Of a stretch of DNA of 64,000 nt, positions 1-8,404 are shown piece after piece (positions within the stretch are counted from its first letter, which is position 1; each line of letters begins with the position of its first letter). Origin of the DNA: Methylophaga marina. Its GTDB lineage: Bacteria; Pseudomonadota; Gammaproteobacteria; Nitrosococcales; Methylophagaceae. Below the pieces are notes generated by a model, which did not search any database, had not been told where the DNA came from, and saw only the letters and a program-made list of their open reading frames with translations. The stretch lies in contig NZ_AP027741.1 in the NCBI RefSeq assembly GCF_030296755.1, positions 2,295,475 to 2,359,474 of the forward strand, read 5' to 3'. A program made the position numbers and the translations under genes.

Positions 1-1
1 C

Positions 2-454
2 CTAGAGCAATTAAAGAAATTGCTTTCGACTGCAGATATAGAACTACACGTTGTTGATGGATTATCACAGTCTGAACTTGTTCTGGAGTATCAATCTGCC
101 GAAATATTCGTCACCTTAGGTTACCCTGAGGGATTTTCACTTCCTCCATTAGAGGCTATGGCCTGTGGTTGTGTTGTTATAGGATTTACTGGTGGTGGAG
201 CAAATGAGTTTATGATAAATGAGCATACTGCCCTTGTGTCAAAGGATGGAGATTGTGAAAGTGTTTATAAGAACATAATTCGTATTCAAAAAGATTATGG
301 TCTTAAAGAAAGGCTTAGACGTAATGGCCTTGAAATGGCTAGTAATTATGACTTGAAGAATACAAAAAAACAGCTTTCTGAGTACTATGAAATGATAATA
401 GGAAAACCAGCTACACTAACTCCGGTTGCAACTGAGATTTCAAATGAACCATAA
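2..454 (+). CDS. Glycosyltransferase family 4, C-terminal part (cut by window edge)
   Basis: The open frame runs in from the left edge, so the true start lies outside the window. The visible 150 or so residues are the C-terminal Rossmann half of a GT4 (GT-B fold) glycosyltransferase: they contain the sugar-nucleotide binding pattern YPEGFSLPPLEAMACG followed by a glycine-rich GFTGGGANE turn. It would add a sugar from a nucleotide donor to a lipid-linked polysaccharide intermediate at the cytoplasmic membrane. Its end overlaps the next glycosyltransferase by 11 bases, so the two are probably translationally coupled. Donor and acceptor cannot be read from the sequence. Confidence 0.85.
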   Translation, partial: LEQLKKLLSTADIELHVVDGLSQSELVLEYQSAEIFVTLGYPEGFSLPPLEAMACGCVVIGFTGGGANEFMINEHTALVSKDGDCESVYKNIIRIQKDYGLKERLRRNGLEMASNYDLKNTKKQLSEYYEMIIGKPATLTPVATEISNEP

Positions 455-1424
455 TTCTAATATCAGAATTGTAATATCTATAGTTAATTACTGCTCGGCC
501 AATCTCGTTTGTCAATTATTACCAGACCTTGTTAGTGAGCTAGAAGCGTTCAATGCTCGAGTTGTGATTGTTGATAATCACTCACCAGATAATTCAATAT
601 CATTACTTACTGATTTCATTCAAAATGAAAAACTTCACGATAGTGTTTCCTTGGTTAGCTCAGATATTAATGGCGGTTTTTCTTACGGTAATAACCTAGC
701 GATTAACTACGCTATAGAAACTCTTGCTTTTCAACCTGATTATGTTTTTCTTCTAAACCCAGATACAAAAATATTAAAATCAGCCTTGTGTAAACTAATT
801 GACTTTATGGAAACCCACCCGAAAGCAGGAGTAGCTGGCAGTCAACTGGTTTCTGAGGCTGGAGACATACAACGCTCAGCATTTAACTTCCACTCATTAA
901 TAAGCGAAGCATTGTCCAGCCTACGAATTGGCTTGCTTGATAAGTACTTTTCAAACTATCTCGTATCATCTGAGTTCATACCCAAAAACAGTTGTTTAGT
1001 TGACTGGGTAGCAGGCGCAAGTATGCTGGTGCGTTACTCAATGCTAGAAAATATTGGGTTGATGGACGAATCTTATTTTCTCTACTTTGAAGAAACTGAT
1101 TTTTGTTTACAGGCTAAACGTGCTGGTTGGGAGTGTTGGTATGTGCCACAAAGCCAGGTTGTTCATTATGTAGGTCAAAGCACTGGCGTGGTTAGTGGTG
1201 ATGTAAGTCGTCGAAGAAGACCTAAATATTGGTTTCAGTCACGTCAATATTATTTTAGAAAGAACCATGGTTTTTTCTATTGCTTAATTGCTGATCTTAT
1301 ATGGGGGCTAGGCTACTCTTTCACCAAACTTAGATACTTTATACAAGGTAAAAAGAGCTCTGATCCGGTTCATATGTGGAAGGACTTTTGGAGAAACTCA
1401 ATACTATTTTCATGGATTAAATAG
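444..1424 (+). CDS. Glycosyltransferase family 2 (rhamnosyltransferase-like)
   Basis: A 326-residue GT-A fold glycosyltransferase. The N-terminal half carries VDNHSPDNS and the metal-binding LNPDTKI (DxD-like) motif. The catalytic-base region FEETDFCLQAKRAGW lies near residue 215. This arrangement is typical of WcaA/RfbN-like enzymes that extend surface polysaccharides. I chose the ATG at 444 rather than the in-frame TTG at 426, because the family begins just before the first beta strand (IRIVISIVNY). The gene overlaps the preceding GT4 gene, and an acyltransferase follows after 9 bases. The specific sugar is unknown; rhamnosyl or similar transfer is only a family-level guess. Confidence 0.88.
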   Translation: MNHNSNIRIVISIVNYCSANLVCQLLPDLVSELEAFNARVVIVDNHSPDNSISLLTDFIQNEKLHDSVSLVSSDINGGFSYGNNLAINYAIETLAFQPDYVFLLNPDTKILKSALCKLIDFMETHPKAGVAGSQLVSEAGDIQRSAFNFHSLISEALSSLRIGLLDKYFSNYLVSSEFIPKNSCLVDWVAGASMLVRYSMLENIGLMDESYFLYFEETDFCLQAKRAGWECWYVPQSQVVHYVGQSTGVVSGDVSRRRRPKYWFQSRQYYFRKNHGFFYCLIADLIWGLGYSFTKLRYFIQGKKSSDPVHMWKDFWRNSILFSWIK

Positions 1425-1433
1425 AGATTAGTA

Positions 1434-1946
1434 ATGTTCGACAATATTATTCAAGATAGAATCGCAAACTCAAAATCAATAAACCATGCAGGCTTCCGTG
1501 TTCTTTTAGTTTATAGATTTGGCAGGTGGAGAATGGAGGTTAGAAATAAATTAATTAGAGCTCCATTGAGTTTTATCTATCGAATCATGGAAAAACACGT
1601 CCGCTTTAAATATGGTATCGAACTACCCTACAGTTGTTGTATTGGCCAACAGCTCACTATTGAACATCAACATGGAATTGTGATTCACGGAAATGCAAAG
1701 ATTGGAAGTTTTTGTGTTATAAGGCAGGGAGTTACCATTGGGAATAAGACTACAACTTCTCCACATGAAGCACCAACAATAGGAGATCACGTCAACATAG
1801 GAGCGGGAGCTAAGTTGCTAGGTAACATAGTTATAGGTAACTATGTGACAATAGGAGCCAATGCTGTTGTTGTAACTGATTTACCTGATTATGCTGTAGC
1901 TGCTGGTATTCCCGCAAAGATTATCAAAATTAATTCTCATTTATAG
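1434..1946 (+). CDS. Hexapeptide-repeat O-acetyltransferase (serine acetyltransferase-like)
   Basis: A 170-residue protein with a short helical N terminus (residues 1-60) followed by a left-handed beta-helix. The hexapeptide repeats are clear in IGSFCVIRQGVTIG and IGDHVNIGAGAKLLG, ending in the typical AAGIPAKII cap. The HQHGIVIHG segment holds the His expected in CysE/WcaB-type active sites. In this glycosyltransferase context it most likely O-acetylates a sugar of the exopolysaccharide using acetyl-CoA, rather than making O-acetylserine. It lies 9 bases after the previous gene, in the same operon. Confidence 0.85.
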   Translation: MFDNIIQDRIANSKSINHAGFRVLLVYRFGRWRMEVRNKLIRAPLSFIYRIMEKHVRFKYGIELPYSCCIGQQLTIEHQHGIVIHGNAKIGSFCVIRQGVTIGNKTTTSPHEAPTIGDHVNIGAGAKLLGNIVIGNYVTIGANAVVVTDLPDYAVAAGIPAKIIKINSHL

Positions 1947-2022
1947 CGATGTATATATTGGAAAATAAACACAACAATTAAGGATGAACTTGATTGTATT
2001 TCGCTCTTATTAGGACATATTT

Positions 2023-2994
2023 GTGGAAAAACAAAGACTGCCACAGTTAGATGGCTGGAGAGGAATTAGTATCCTTTTTGTTTTATCAGCCCATTTACTC
2101 CCTTTGGGACCATCATCATGGATGCTCAATAGTACGTCTGGCCGAATGGGTATGGCACTCTTTTTTACATTATCCGGTTTTCTGATAACACATTTTTTAT
2201 ACAACGGAATGCCAATAAGAACCTTCTTGATAAGAAGAGTTTTCCGAATAATACCCTTGGTCTGGCTATACATACTTATTGTGTATCTTATAGGGGAGGT
2301 AAAAACAGAATACTTAATCTCACATTTGCTTTTTTATGCGAATTGGCCTCCGATGACACTTGGTGGTATCACATCGCATCTTTGGAGCTTGTGTGTTGAA
2401 ATGCAGTTTTATTTTTCAATAGCTCTTGTTTGTTTATTCTTTAAAAGAAAATACTTATGGTTTTTTATACCTATTTTATGTTTGTGTATCACATTGAATA
2501 GGGTGACACATGATGTTTACGCTGCTGTTAATACATATTACCGCGCGGACGAGATTTTATCTGGTGCTATTTTAGCGCTTATTTTTAACTCTAATCTTGA
2601 TTTAATAAAAACGATATTGAGGAAAACTCCTCCATTAATACCACTATTATTACTAGCACTATCCAGTCATCCTGACACTGAAGCTTTAAATTATTTTAGG
2701 CCATATTTAGCGGCTTATTTAGTGGGTGCTACTATCTATAATGATGAGAGCTTAATATCAAGATGGCTCGATAACAAAGTTTTAGTTTATATTGCTTTTA
2801 TTTCTTACGCGCTTTATGTCATTCACCCACTATTAGCTCATGCTACTTGGCTAGGTGATGGAGACGGTTTTGAAAAGTATTTAAAGAGGCCGCTACTGTT
2901 TATTGTTCTTTTCCTCTGTGCTCATGTATCTACTTTTTATTACGAGCAAAAATGGACACAGTTAGCTAGAAACTTGACTAGGAAATCAACGTGA
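2023..2994 (+). CDS. Acyltransferase family 3 membrane protein (OafA-like, polysaccharide O-acylation)
   Basis: A 323-residue multi-spanning membrane protein. It opens with the family signature LDGWRGISILFVLSAHL (catalytic His after the first helix). ALFFTLSGFLITH and FLIRRVFRIIPLVWLY follow, and LWSLCVEMQFYF lies near residue 120. Members transfer acyl groups across the membrane to surface sugars. The start is GTG at 2023 with an AGGA about 8 bases upstream. Its stop overlaps the start of the sulfotransferase by four bases (GTGA), so both modify the same polymer in all likelihood. Confidence 0.9.
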   Translation: MEKQRLPQLDGWRGISILFVLSAHLLPLGPSSWMLNSTSGRMGMALFFTLSGFLITHFLYNGMPIRTFLIRRVFRIIPLVWLYILIVYLIGEVKTEYLISHLLFYANWPPMTLGGITSHLWSLCVEMQFYFSIALVCLFFKRKYLWFFIPILCLCITLNRVTHDVYAAVNTYYRADEILSGAILALIFNSNLDLIKTILRKTPPLIPLLLLALSSHPDTEALNYFRPYLAAYLVGATIYNDESLISRWLDNKVLVYIAFISYALYVIHPLLAHATWLGDGDGFEKYLKRPLLFIVLFLCAHVSTFYYEQKWTQLARNLTRKST

Positions 2995-3829
2995 AAGTAG
3001 ATTTTATGATTATTGGGGCACAAAAGTGTGCTACTACAACGCTATTTGATATTTTAAACAAGCACCCTCAACTGGAGGGATGTGCAGAAAAAGAGCCTGG
3101 CTTTTTTGCAAAAAAAACTGGCAATCTAGTCTTAATTCATATCATCAGCTATACAAAGAAAGGGATGGTGCAATCTATTTTGAGGCATCTACCCAATATA
3201 CATTTTATCCTCATATCGATAACAAAAATCTAATTGCTGATTTATATCAATACAACCCAAATTTGAAATTCATATATCTAGTTAGATCACCAATTGATAG
3301 GATAATTTCTAGCTATATTCATGGATATCAAAGAGAGTTTATTAAAAAGGATATAAATCAGGAGTTAATGAATAACCCTTTCTTTATCGATATCTCAATG
3401 TACGCTACTCAGATCAGACCTTATATCAAAATGTTTCAGAGAGAGAATGTGTTGGTAATTGATTTTGATGACTTCACATCAGATCAATACAAAGTTGTAA
3501 ACCAAGTTTGTCAATTTCTAAATATTGAATTAGAAACATCAATGCTTACTCAGAATCAGCACAGTAATAAGTCACTGGGAAACGTTAAATTAAAGAAACA
3601 ATATACCAAAACATTCAATCTCCTGAAAAAAATGAGTCATTCTTTACCCAGTTCCATCAATGACATACTAAAAAGGACAATACGAGATTCTGGCTTATTT
3701 ACAGGTGAAAAAATTACAAAAAAACCATCATTGACGCCTGAAACAATCTCTTTCATTCAGGAGCAATTAAGAAGTGATATTGATGAATTAGAAGATATCA
3801 TGGGAAGATCATTGGCAAGTTGGAAATGA
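2991..3829 (+). CDS. Carbohydrate sulfotransferase (PAPS-dependent), reading frame broken at an A-run
   Basis: Two overlapping frames together make one 279-residue sulfotransferase. The first carries the 5'-phosphosulfate loop FMIIGAQKCATTTLFDIL and reaches EPGFFAKK. The second continues NWQSSLNSYHQLYKERDG and FEASTQY, and carries the 3'-phosphate motif YLVRSPIDRIISSY. The break is at a run of eight A at 3110-3117; a ninth A joins the frames exactly. As written, the protein would stop after 80 residues. It probably transfers sulfate from PAPS to a sugar of the exopolysaccharide. The gene is AT-rich, sits between an acyltransferase and a glycosyltransferase, and overlaps both. Confidence 0.85.
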
Positions 3830-4815
3830 TAAATAAAAACAATCTCATTGGTGCTGTTGTAATTGGACGTAATGAGGGTGAGCGGCTTGTACGCTGTATT
3901 AAATCACTCCAAAATGATTTAGTTCACATAATCTATGTTGACTCTGGTTCTACTGATGGTAGTGTCCAAGCTGCAATGGAGTTGGATGTGTCTACAATCG
4001 AATTGGATTTGCAAAAGCCATTCACCGCTGCTAGAGCCAGAAATGAAGGTGCAAGAGTATTAACCACAGCGCATCCAGAGATTGAGTATATACAGTTTGT
4101 GGATGGAGATTGTGAGGTAATATCGGGCTGGATTCAAAGAGCACATACATTTCTTGAATCTTCGCCCGATTATGCAATCGCTTGTGGACGAAGGCGTGAA
4201 CGTTTTCCAGAATACTCCGTATATAACCAGTTATGTGATATCGAGTGGAATACCCCTGTAGGAGATGCTAATGCATGCGGGGGAGATACATTAATACGTG
4301 TTTCTGCTTTTCAGAGTGTCAATGGGTATTCAGACTTTTTGATTGCGGGTGAAGAGCCTGAGATGTGCTTCCGTATGCGTCAACAAGGATGGAAGATTAT
4401 GCGCCTTGATGCCGATATGACATTACATGATGCTGCTATGACAAAATTTACTCAATGGTGGAAACGTCATAAAAGAGCTGGCCATGCTTATGCTGAATCT
4501 TATTATCTCCATGGACAATCTCAGGAACGCTTCAGATTTAGAGAAGTTAGGAGCAATGTTTTTTGGTCTCTCATTTTGCCAACGTTACTTATACTATCGC
4601 TATTGCAGCCGTTGATGCTTTGGCTATTGCTTGTATATCCAATACAAATAATGAGAATGACAGCTCGTGACGCAAAGAAGTATTTTCCTCTTTCGATGTC
4701 ATTGATAGTTGCCAGTTCAAACGTGCTATCTAAGTTTCCACAGACATTAGGTATCATGACTTTTTATAAAAACTTTTTAACAGGTAAACGACAGAAAATC
4801 ATTGAATATAAGTAG
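3826..4815 (+). CDS. Glycosyltransferase family 2 with C-terminal membrane segment
   Basis: A 329-residue GT-A enzyme. VDSGSTDGS and VDGDCEVISGW supply the nucleotide and metal site, and IAGEEPEMCFRMRQQGW holds the acidic catalytic region. A hydrophobic segment near residues 240-275 (SLILPTLLILSLLQPLMLWLLL) suggests membrane association. I chose ATG 3826, which overlaps the sulfotransferase stop as ATGA; an in-frame TTG six bases earlier is possible. It resembles enzymes of exosortase-associated polysaccharide loci. The substrate is not readable. Confidence 0.85.
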   Translation: MINKNNLIGAVVIGRNEGERLVRCIKSLQNDLVHIIYVDSGSTDGSVQAAMELDVSTIELDLQKPFTAARARNEGARVLTTAHPEIEYIQFVDGDCEVISGWIQRAHTFLESSPDYAIACGRRRERFPEYSVYNQLCDIEWNTPVGDANACGGDTLIRVSAFQSVNGYSDFLIAGEEPEMCFRMRQQGWKIMRLDADMTLHDAAMTKFTQWWKRHKRAGHAYAESYYLHGQSQERFRFREVRSNVFWSLILPTLLILSLLQPLMLWLLLVYPIQIMRMTARDAKKYFPLSMSLIVASSNVLSKFPQTLGIMTFYKNFLTGKRQKIIEYK

Positions 4816-4863
4816 CCCTTAATTCGACGAGTTTCCGATTGCTTAAATAAACGAGAATAACTT

Positions 4864-5787
4864 ATGAGTTACTTACTGGTTTCACCTTGTCGCAACGAAT
4901 CTGACTATATGCGAATAACGCTGGATAGTGTTGTGAATCAGACTATTAAGCCTGATCTATGGGTGGTTGTTGATGACGGTTCAACTGATGCTACGCCACA
5001 AGTTCTGGCTGAGTATGCTGAAAAATATCCTTTTATCAAAGTGATTACGCGTGAGAACCGAGGGCATCGTAGTGTAGGTCCCGGTGTTATTGAGGCTTTT
5101 TACTATGGCTATGACCAAGTGGACGTCAGTCAGTTTGATTTTATCTGTAAATTTGATTTGGATTTAGATTTACCCTCACGTTATTTTGAGATTTTGATTG
5201 ATCGCATGAATAAGAACCCACGCATTGGTACATGCAGTGGTAAAGCCTATTTTAGAGATAAAAAATCAGGCCAGCTTATCAGTGAAAAGTGTGGCGATGA
5301 GATGTCGGTTGGGATGACAAAGTTTTATCGCCGTACGTGTTTTGAAGAAATTGGTGGTTTTGTCCGGCAAGTGATGTGGGATGGAATCGATTGTCATAAA
5401 TGTCGCCAGCTAGGTTGGATTGCCGTTAGCTGGGATGAGCCTGATTTACAGTTTATCCACTTGAGACCGATGGGTTCGAGTCAGAAAGGTATATTTACAG
5501 GACGTATGCGTCACGGATTTGGCCAATACTTTATGGGTACCGGGCTGATTTACATGACGGCATCATCTGTATTCCGTATGCTACATCCTCCATACTTTCT
5601 CGGTGGTGCAGCTATGTGGTGGGGATATGTGAAAAGTATGCTGACACGTCAACCAAGATTTGCTGATAAAGCACTGGTTGCGTTTATTCGCCATTACCAA
5701 TGGCAGTGTCTTGTTAAAGGGAAAGCTGACGCAACCCAGCAGTTAAATGAACAACAAGCTGTTGTTTGGCAACAATCACACAGCTAG
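4864..5787 (+). CDS. Glycosyltransferase family 2
   Basis: A 307-residue GT2 protein that starts directly with the catalytic fold (SYLLVSPCRNESDYM). It contains VDDGSTDATPQV and an unusual acidic string, KFDLDLDLP, at the DxD position. MWDGIDCHKCRQLGW follows as the acceptor-side region. The C-terminal third has weakly hydrophobic stretches (YFLGGAAMWWGYVKSML) that may anchor it to the membrane. A 48-base gap separates it from the previous gene, and base composition becomes less AT-rich from here on. This may mark the boundary between the variable sugar-specific part of the locus and its conserved exosortase-linked part. Confidence 0.87.
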   Translation: MSYLLVSPCRNESDYMRITLDSVVNQTIKPDLWVVVDDGSTDATPQVLAEYAEKYPFIKVITRENRGHRSVGPGVIEAFYYGYDQVDVSQFDFICKFDLDLDLPSRYFEILIDRMNKNPRIGTCSGKAYFRDKKSGQLISEKCGDEMSVGMTKFYRRTCFEEIGGFVRQVMWDGIDCHKCRQLGWIAVSWDEPDLQFIHLRPMGSSQKGIFTGRMRHGFGQYFMGTGLIYMTASSVFRMLHPPYFLGGAAMWWGYVKSMLTRQPRFADKALVAFIRHYQWQCLVKGKADATQQLNEQQAVVWQQSHS

Positions 5788-5799
5788 TAGGAGCAACCT

Positions 5800-7029
5800 T
5801 TGAAACTGGCATATCTTGCACCAGAGATACCCGCGTTATCTGCCACTTTTGTGTATAACGAGATTTTGGCTCTAAGTGAGCTAGGGCACGAGATAATACC
5901 GTTCTCTGTTCATAAACCGATAATGCCTGCCACTGATAAACATCTTGACGCACTGCGCTCAAAGGTGAACTATCTTTACGCAACGCCAAAGAAGCATGTT
6001 TTTTTTAGTCACCTCAACTTACTTTCTAAAAAACCGATTCATTATTTAAAAGCATTTACTGAGTGTGTGGGGGATATGTTCAAGGTGAACATACTATCTC
6101 GGGATGCATTAGGCCTGTTTTATCGGTTTTTTTATGCCGCTAAGCTAGCTCAACAATTAAAAGATAATGCTATTCAACATCTACATGTGCATTTTGCGCA
6201 TGTGCCTACTGATATTGCTATGTACGCCAGTATGATGTCGGGAATTTCTTTCAGTGTCACCGCACATGCAAACGATATATTCGAACGTGGTTTATTGTTA
6301 GATAAAAAGGTGGAAAGGTCTAGTTTCTTTGCCACAATATCGGATTTTAATCGCCAGTATATTCAGCAGACTTATCAAGTTGATCCTAATAAATTAGAAA
6401 TTATTCGTTGTGGTGTAGATAGTCGCGTGTTCACTCGCAAGTCTTCAACAACAGTATCAAGCCCAGTACGTATAGGTCTTGTCGGTAGGCTTGTTGAGAA
6501 AAAAGGCATTGATACGCTTATTTCCGCCTTAGCTATTCTTAAGTCACAATATTCTGATTTTATTGTTGAGATAGCTGGATCAGGACCACTGCAAGAAGAG
6601 TTACAGCAGCAAGTTAAACGACTTGAATTAAACGATAAAGTCGTATTTCTGGGACCATTGCCTCATGATCAGGTGGTCAAATTTGTCAGAGCGTTGGATT
6701 TATTTGTCTTACCTTGTAAAAGAGATAAACAGGGCGATATGGATGGTATTCCTGTTGTATTGATGGAAGCGATGATGGTTGGGACTGCCGTCATCTCATC
6801 TAGAATTTCTGGTATCCCAGAGCTTGTGATTGATGAGAAAACTGGTAAATTAATTGAGCCAGGTAATAGTGAGCAATTGGCTGCGGCGATGCTCGAGCTG
6901 ATAAAGGGCGAAGCTTTACGGGGAGCGCTCATCAGTCATGCTGAGAAGAAAGTGCAGCAAGAATTTGCACAAGATATTAATGCTAAGCGTTTAGAGACAC
7001 TATTTGCTGAATCAATTGGTAATCAATAG
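5800..7029 (+). CDS. Glycosyltransferase family 4
   Basis: A 409-residue GT-B glycosyltransferase. The N-terminal acceptor domain (residues 1-200) includes HLHVHFAHVPTDIA and SVTAHANDIFE. The C-terminal donor domain starts at RIGLVGRLVEKKGIDTL and carries the conserved acidic pattern in GIPVVLMEAMMVGTAVIS, then GIPELV. The start is TTG at 5800, supported by AGGAG six bases upstream; no nearer ATG fits. The next gene starts immediately after its stop. It adds one sugar to the exopolysaccharide repeat unit at the cytoplasmic face; the sugar is unknown. Confidence 0.9.
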   Translation: MKLAYLAPEIPALSATFVYNEILALSELGHEIIPFSVHKPIMPATDKHLDALRSKVNYLYATPKKHVFFSHLNLLSKKPIHYLKAFTECVGDMFKVNILSRDALGLFYRFFYAAKLAQQLKDNAIQHLHVHFAHVPTDIAMYASMMSGISFSVTAHANDIFERGLLLDKKVERSSFFATISDFNRQYIQQTYQVDPNKLEIIRCGVDSRVFTRKSSTTVSSPVRIGLVGRLVEKKGIDTLISALAILKSQYSDFIVEIAGSGPLQEELQQQVKRLELNDKVVFLGPLPHDQVVKFVRALDLFVLPCKRDKQGDMDGIPVVLMEAMMVGTAVISSRISGIPELVIDEKTGKLIEPGNSEQLAAAMLELIKGEALRGALISHAEKKVQQEFAQDINAKRLETLFAESIGNQ

Positions 7030-7746
7030 ATGCAGAAACAGGGATGGTTTTTCAGGCGACGCTTTATTCTTCTTCCCACCATATGGTCGGTCATCATTTT
7101 TATTTTGTTATTGTTGACCATCGCCATATTCTTTATAAACAATGTTGCGTTTTTTTTAGCTAAACAAGCACCTGTTGAGGCTAATATTCTGGTTGTGGAG
7201 GGCTGGCTTGAGTCTGATGCGCTCAGCCAGGCTTATATGGAATATAAATCTGGTCACTATGATTTAGTGATCACCACGGGTGGGCCTGAAGCGAGGAATT
7301 TTACTGATCAGTTTGATTCTTATGCTGAACAAGCTGCCCATCAACTGAAATTATTAGGTCTAAGTATGGACAACCTTAAGGTAATTCCAACACCTGCCTC
7401 TGCTCAAGATAGAACCTATCTCAGTGCAGTGATGGTGAGAAAGTTTATTGAAGCAGCACCTTCAATAGATGAGGTGAAAGGGATTAATGTGTTTTCAGGA
7501 AATGTGCATAGCCGCAGGACTTATTTTTTGTACAAACAGGCGTTTGATGCTTTAGCTATTCCTATCGGTATTATCAGCGCATCTCCAAAAGAATTTAGAT
7601 TAGCCAATTGGTGGCAAACCAGTGCTGGAGCGAAAACGGTATTAGTTGAATTTATTGGCTGGGTGTATGCACATTGTTGTTTTGATTTACCTGCCAAGGG
7701 TTCTCACCAAGAAATGTGGGGCATGAGCAATGAAACAAAAAGATAA
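7030..7746 (+). CDS. YdcF/SanA-like DUF218 domain protein, single N-terminal membrane anchor
   Basis: A 238-residue protein with one membrane helix (about residues 17-44, LLPTIWSVIIFILLLLTIAI) followed by a DUF218-like domain. That domain shows ILVVEGWLESDAL, VITTGGPE, and a late block NVFSGNVHSRRTYFLYKQAF that corresponds to the family's conserved Ser/Arg-rich end. DUF218 proteins (YdcF, SanA, ElyC) are envelope-associated, and some affect lipid-carrier metabolism or envelope barrier function; the reaction is unsettled. The start directly abuts the stop of the preceding glycosyltransferase, so it belongs to the operon. Confidence 0.75.
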   Translation: MQKQGWFFRRRFILLPTIWSVIIFILLLLTIAIFFINNVAFFLAKQAPVEANILVVEGWLESDALSQAYMEYKSGHYDLVITTGGPEARNFTDQFDSYAEQAAHQLKLLGLSMDNLKVIPTPASAQDRTYLSAVMVRKFIEAAPSIDEVKGINVFSGNVHSRRTYFLYKQAFDALAIPIGIISASPKEFRLANWWQTSAGAKTVLVEFIGWVYAHCCFDLPAKGSHQEMWGMSNETKR

Positions 7747-7793
7747 TAGCATTGGGGATTTCTTTTATCTCCGAACCTTTGTGGAGGATACGT

Positions 7794-8402
7794 ATGCTTA
7801 GCAAAATAATAAAAATCATTGCATTCAAAACAGGTAGGCTTAAAAGTCTATATCTAAAAATTTGCAAACCAAGTGCTGCTGAGTATTCAGAGTATATAAG
7901 GAAATGGGGCAATCTATATCACATGGGAAAAGATGTGGTGATATGGCCTTATACAAACATTACGGATCCAGAGTATACATCTCTTGGTGATAACGTAATG
8001 CTAACAAAATGTACAGTTTTGGGGCATGATGGGTCTATCGCTGTATTAAATAAGGCTTTCAACAAAAAGTTAGACTCAGTCGGTAAAGTAGATATCAGAA
8101 ATAATGTTTTCGTCGGTCATGGAGCAATAATTTTACCTGGTGTTACTATTGGACCTAATGTTGTAGTCGGAGCAGGTGCTGTTGTAACTAAAGATATTGA
8201 AGAGGACTCTGTTGTAGTTGGTGTTCCAGCAAAAAAAATATCAACATTAGAGCAATTTGTAGAAAAGTTGGAGAAACAAACAGATAGCTATCCGTGGAAT
8301 TATCTAATTCAGATGCGTGATGGAGATTATGACTCATCTATAGAACCAAAACTAAAAAAGATGAGACAGAAGTTCTTTTTTCCAGAACAACTGGATGAAT
8401 AA
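7794..8402 (+). CDS. Hexapeptide-repeat acyltransferase
   Basis: A 202-residue left-handed beta-helix protein. The hexapeptide part is visible as ITDPEYTSLGDNVML and NVFVGHGAIILPGVTIG, followed by VVVGAGAVVTKDI and the VGVPAKKI cap. A helical C-terminal tail (residues 160-202) is rich in Lys and Glu. The ATG at 7794 has a strong GGAGGA eight bases upstream and is preferred over the in-frame TTG at 7752. It is likely a second sugar O-acetyltransferase. The gene is more AT-rich than its neighbours, as in the left-hand sugar-modification genes, so it may have been inserted separately. Confidence 0.83.
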   Translation: MLSKIIKIIAFKTGRLKSLYLKICKPSAAEYSEYIRKWGNLYHMGKDVVIWPYTNITDPEYTSLGDNVMLTKCTVLGHDGSIAVLNKAFNKKLDSVGKVDIRNNVFVGHGAIILPGVTIGPNVVVGAGAVVTKDIEEDSVVVGVPAKKISTLEQFVEKLEKQTDSYPWNYLIQMRDGDYDSSIEPKLKKMRQKFFFPEQLDE

Positions 8403-8404
8403 GA

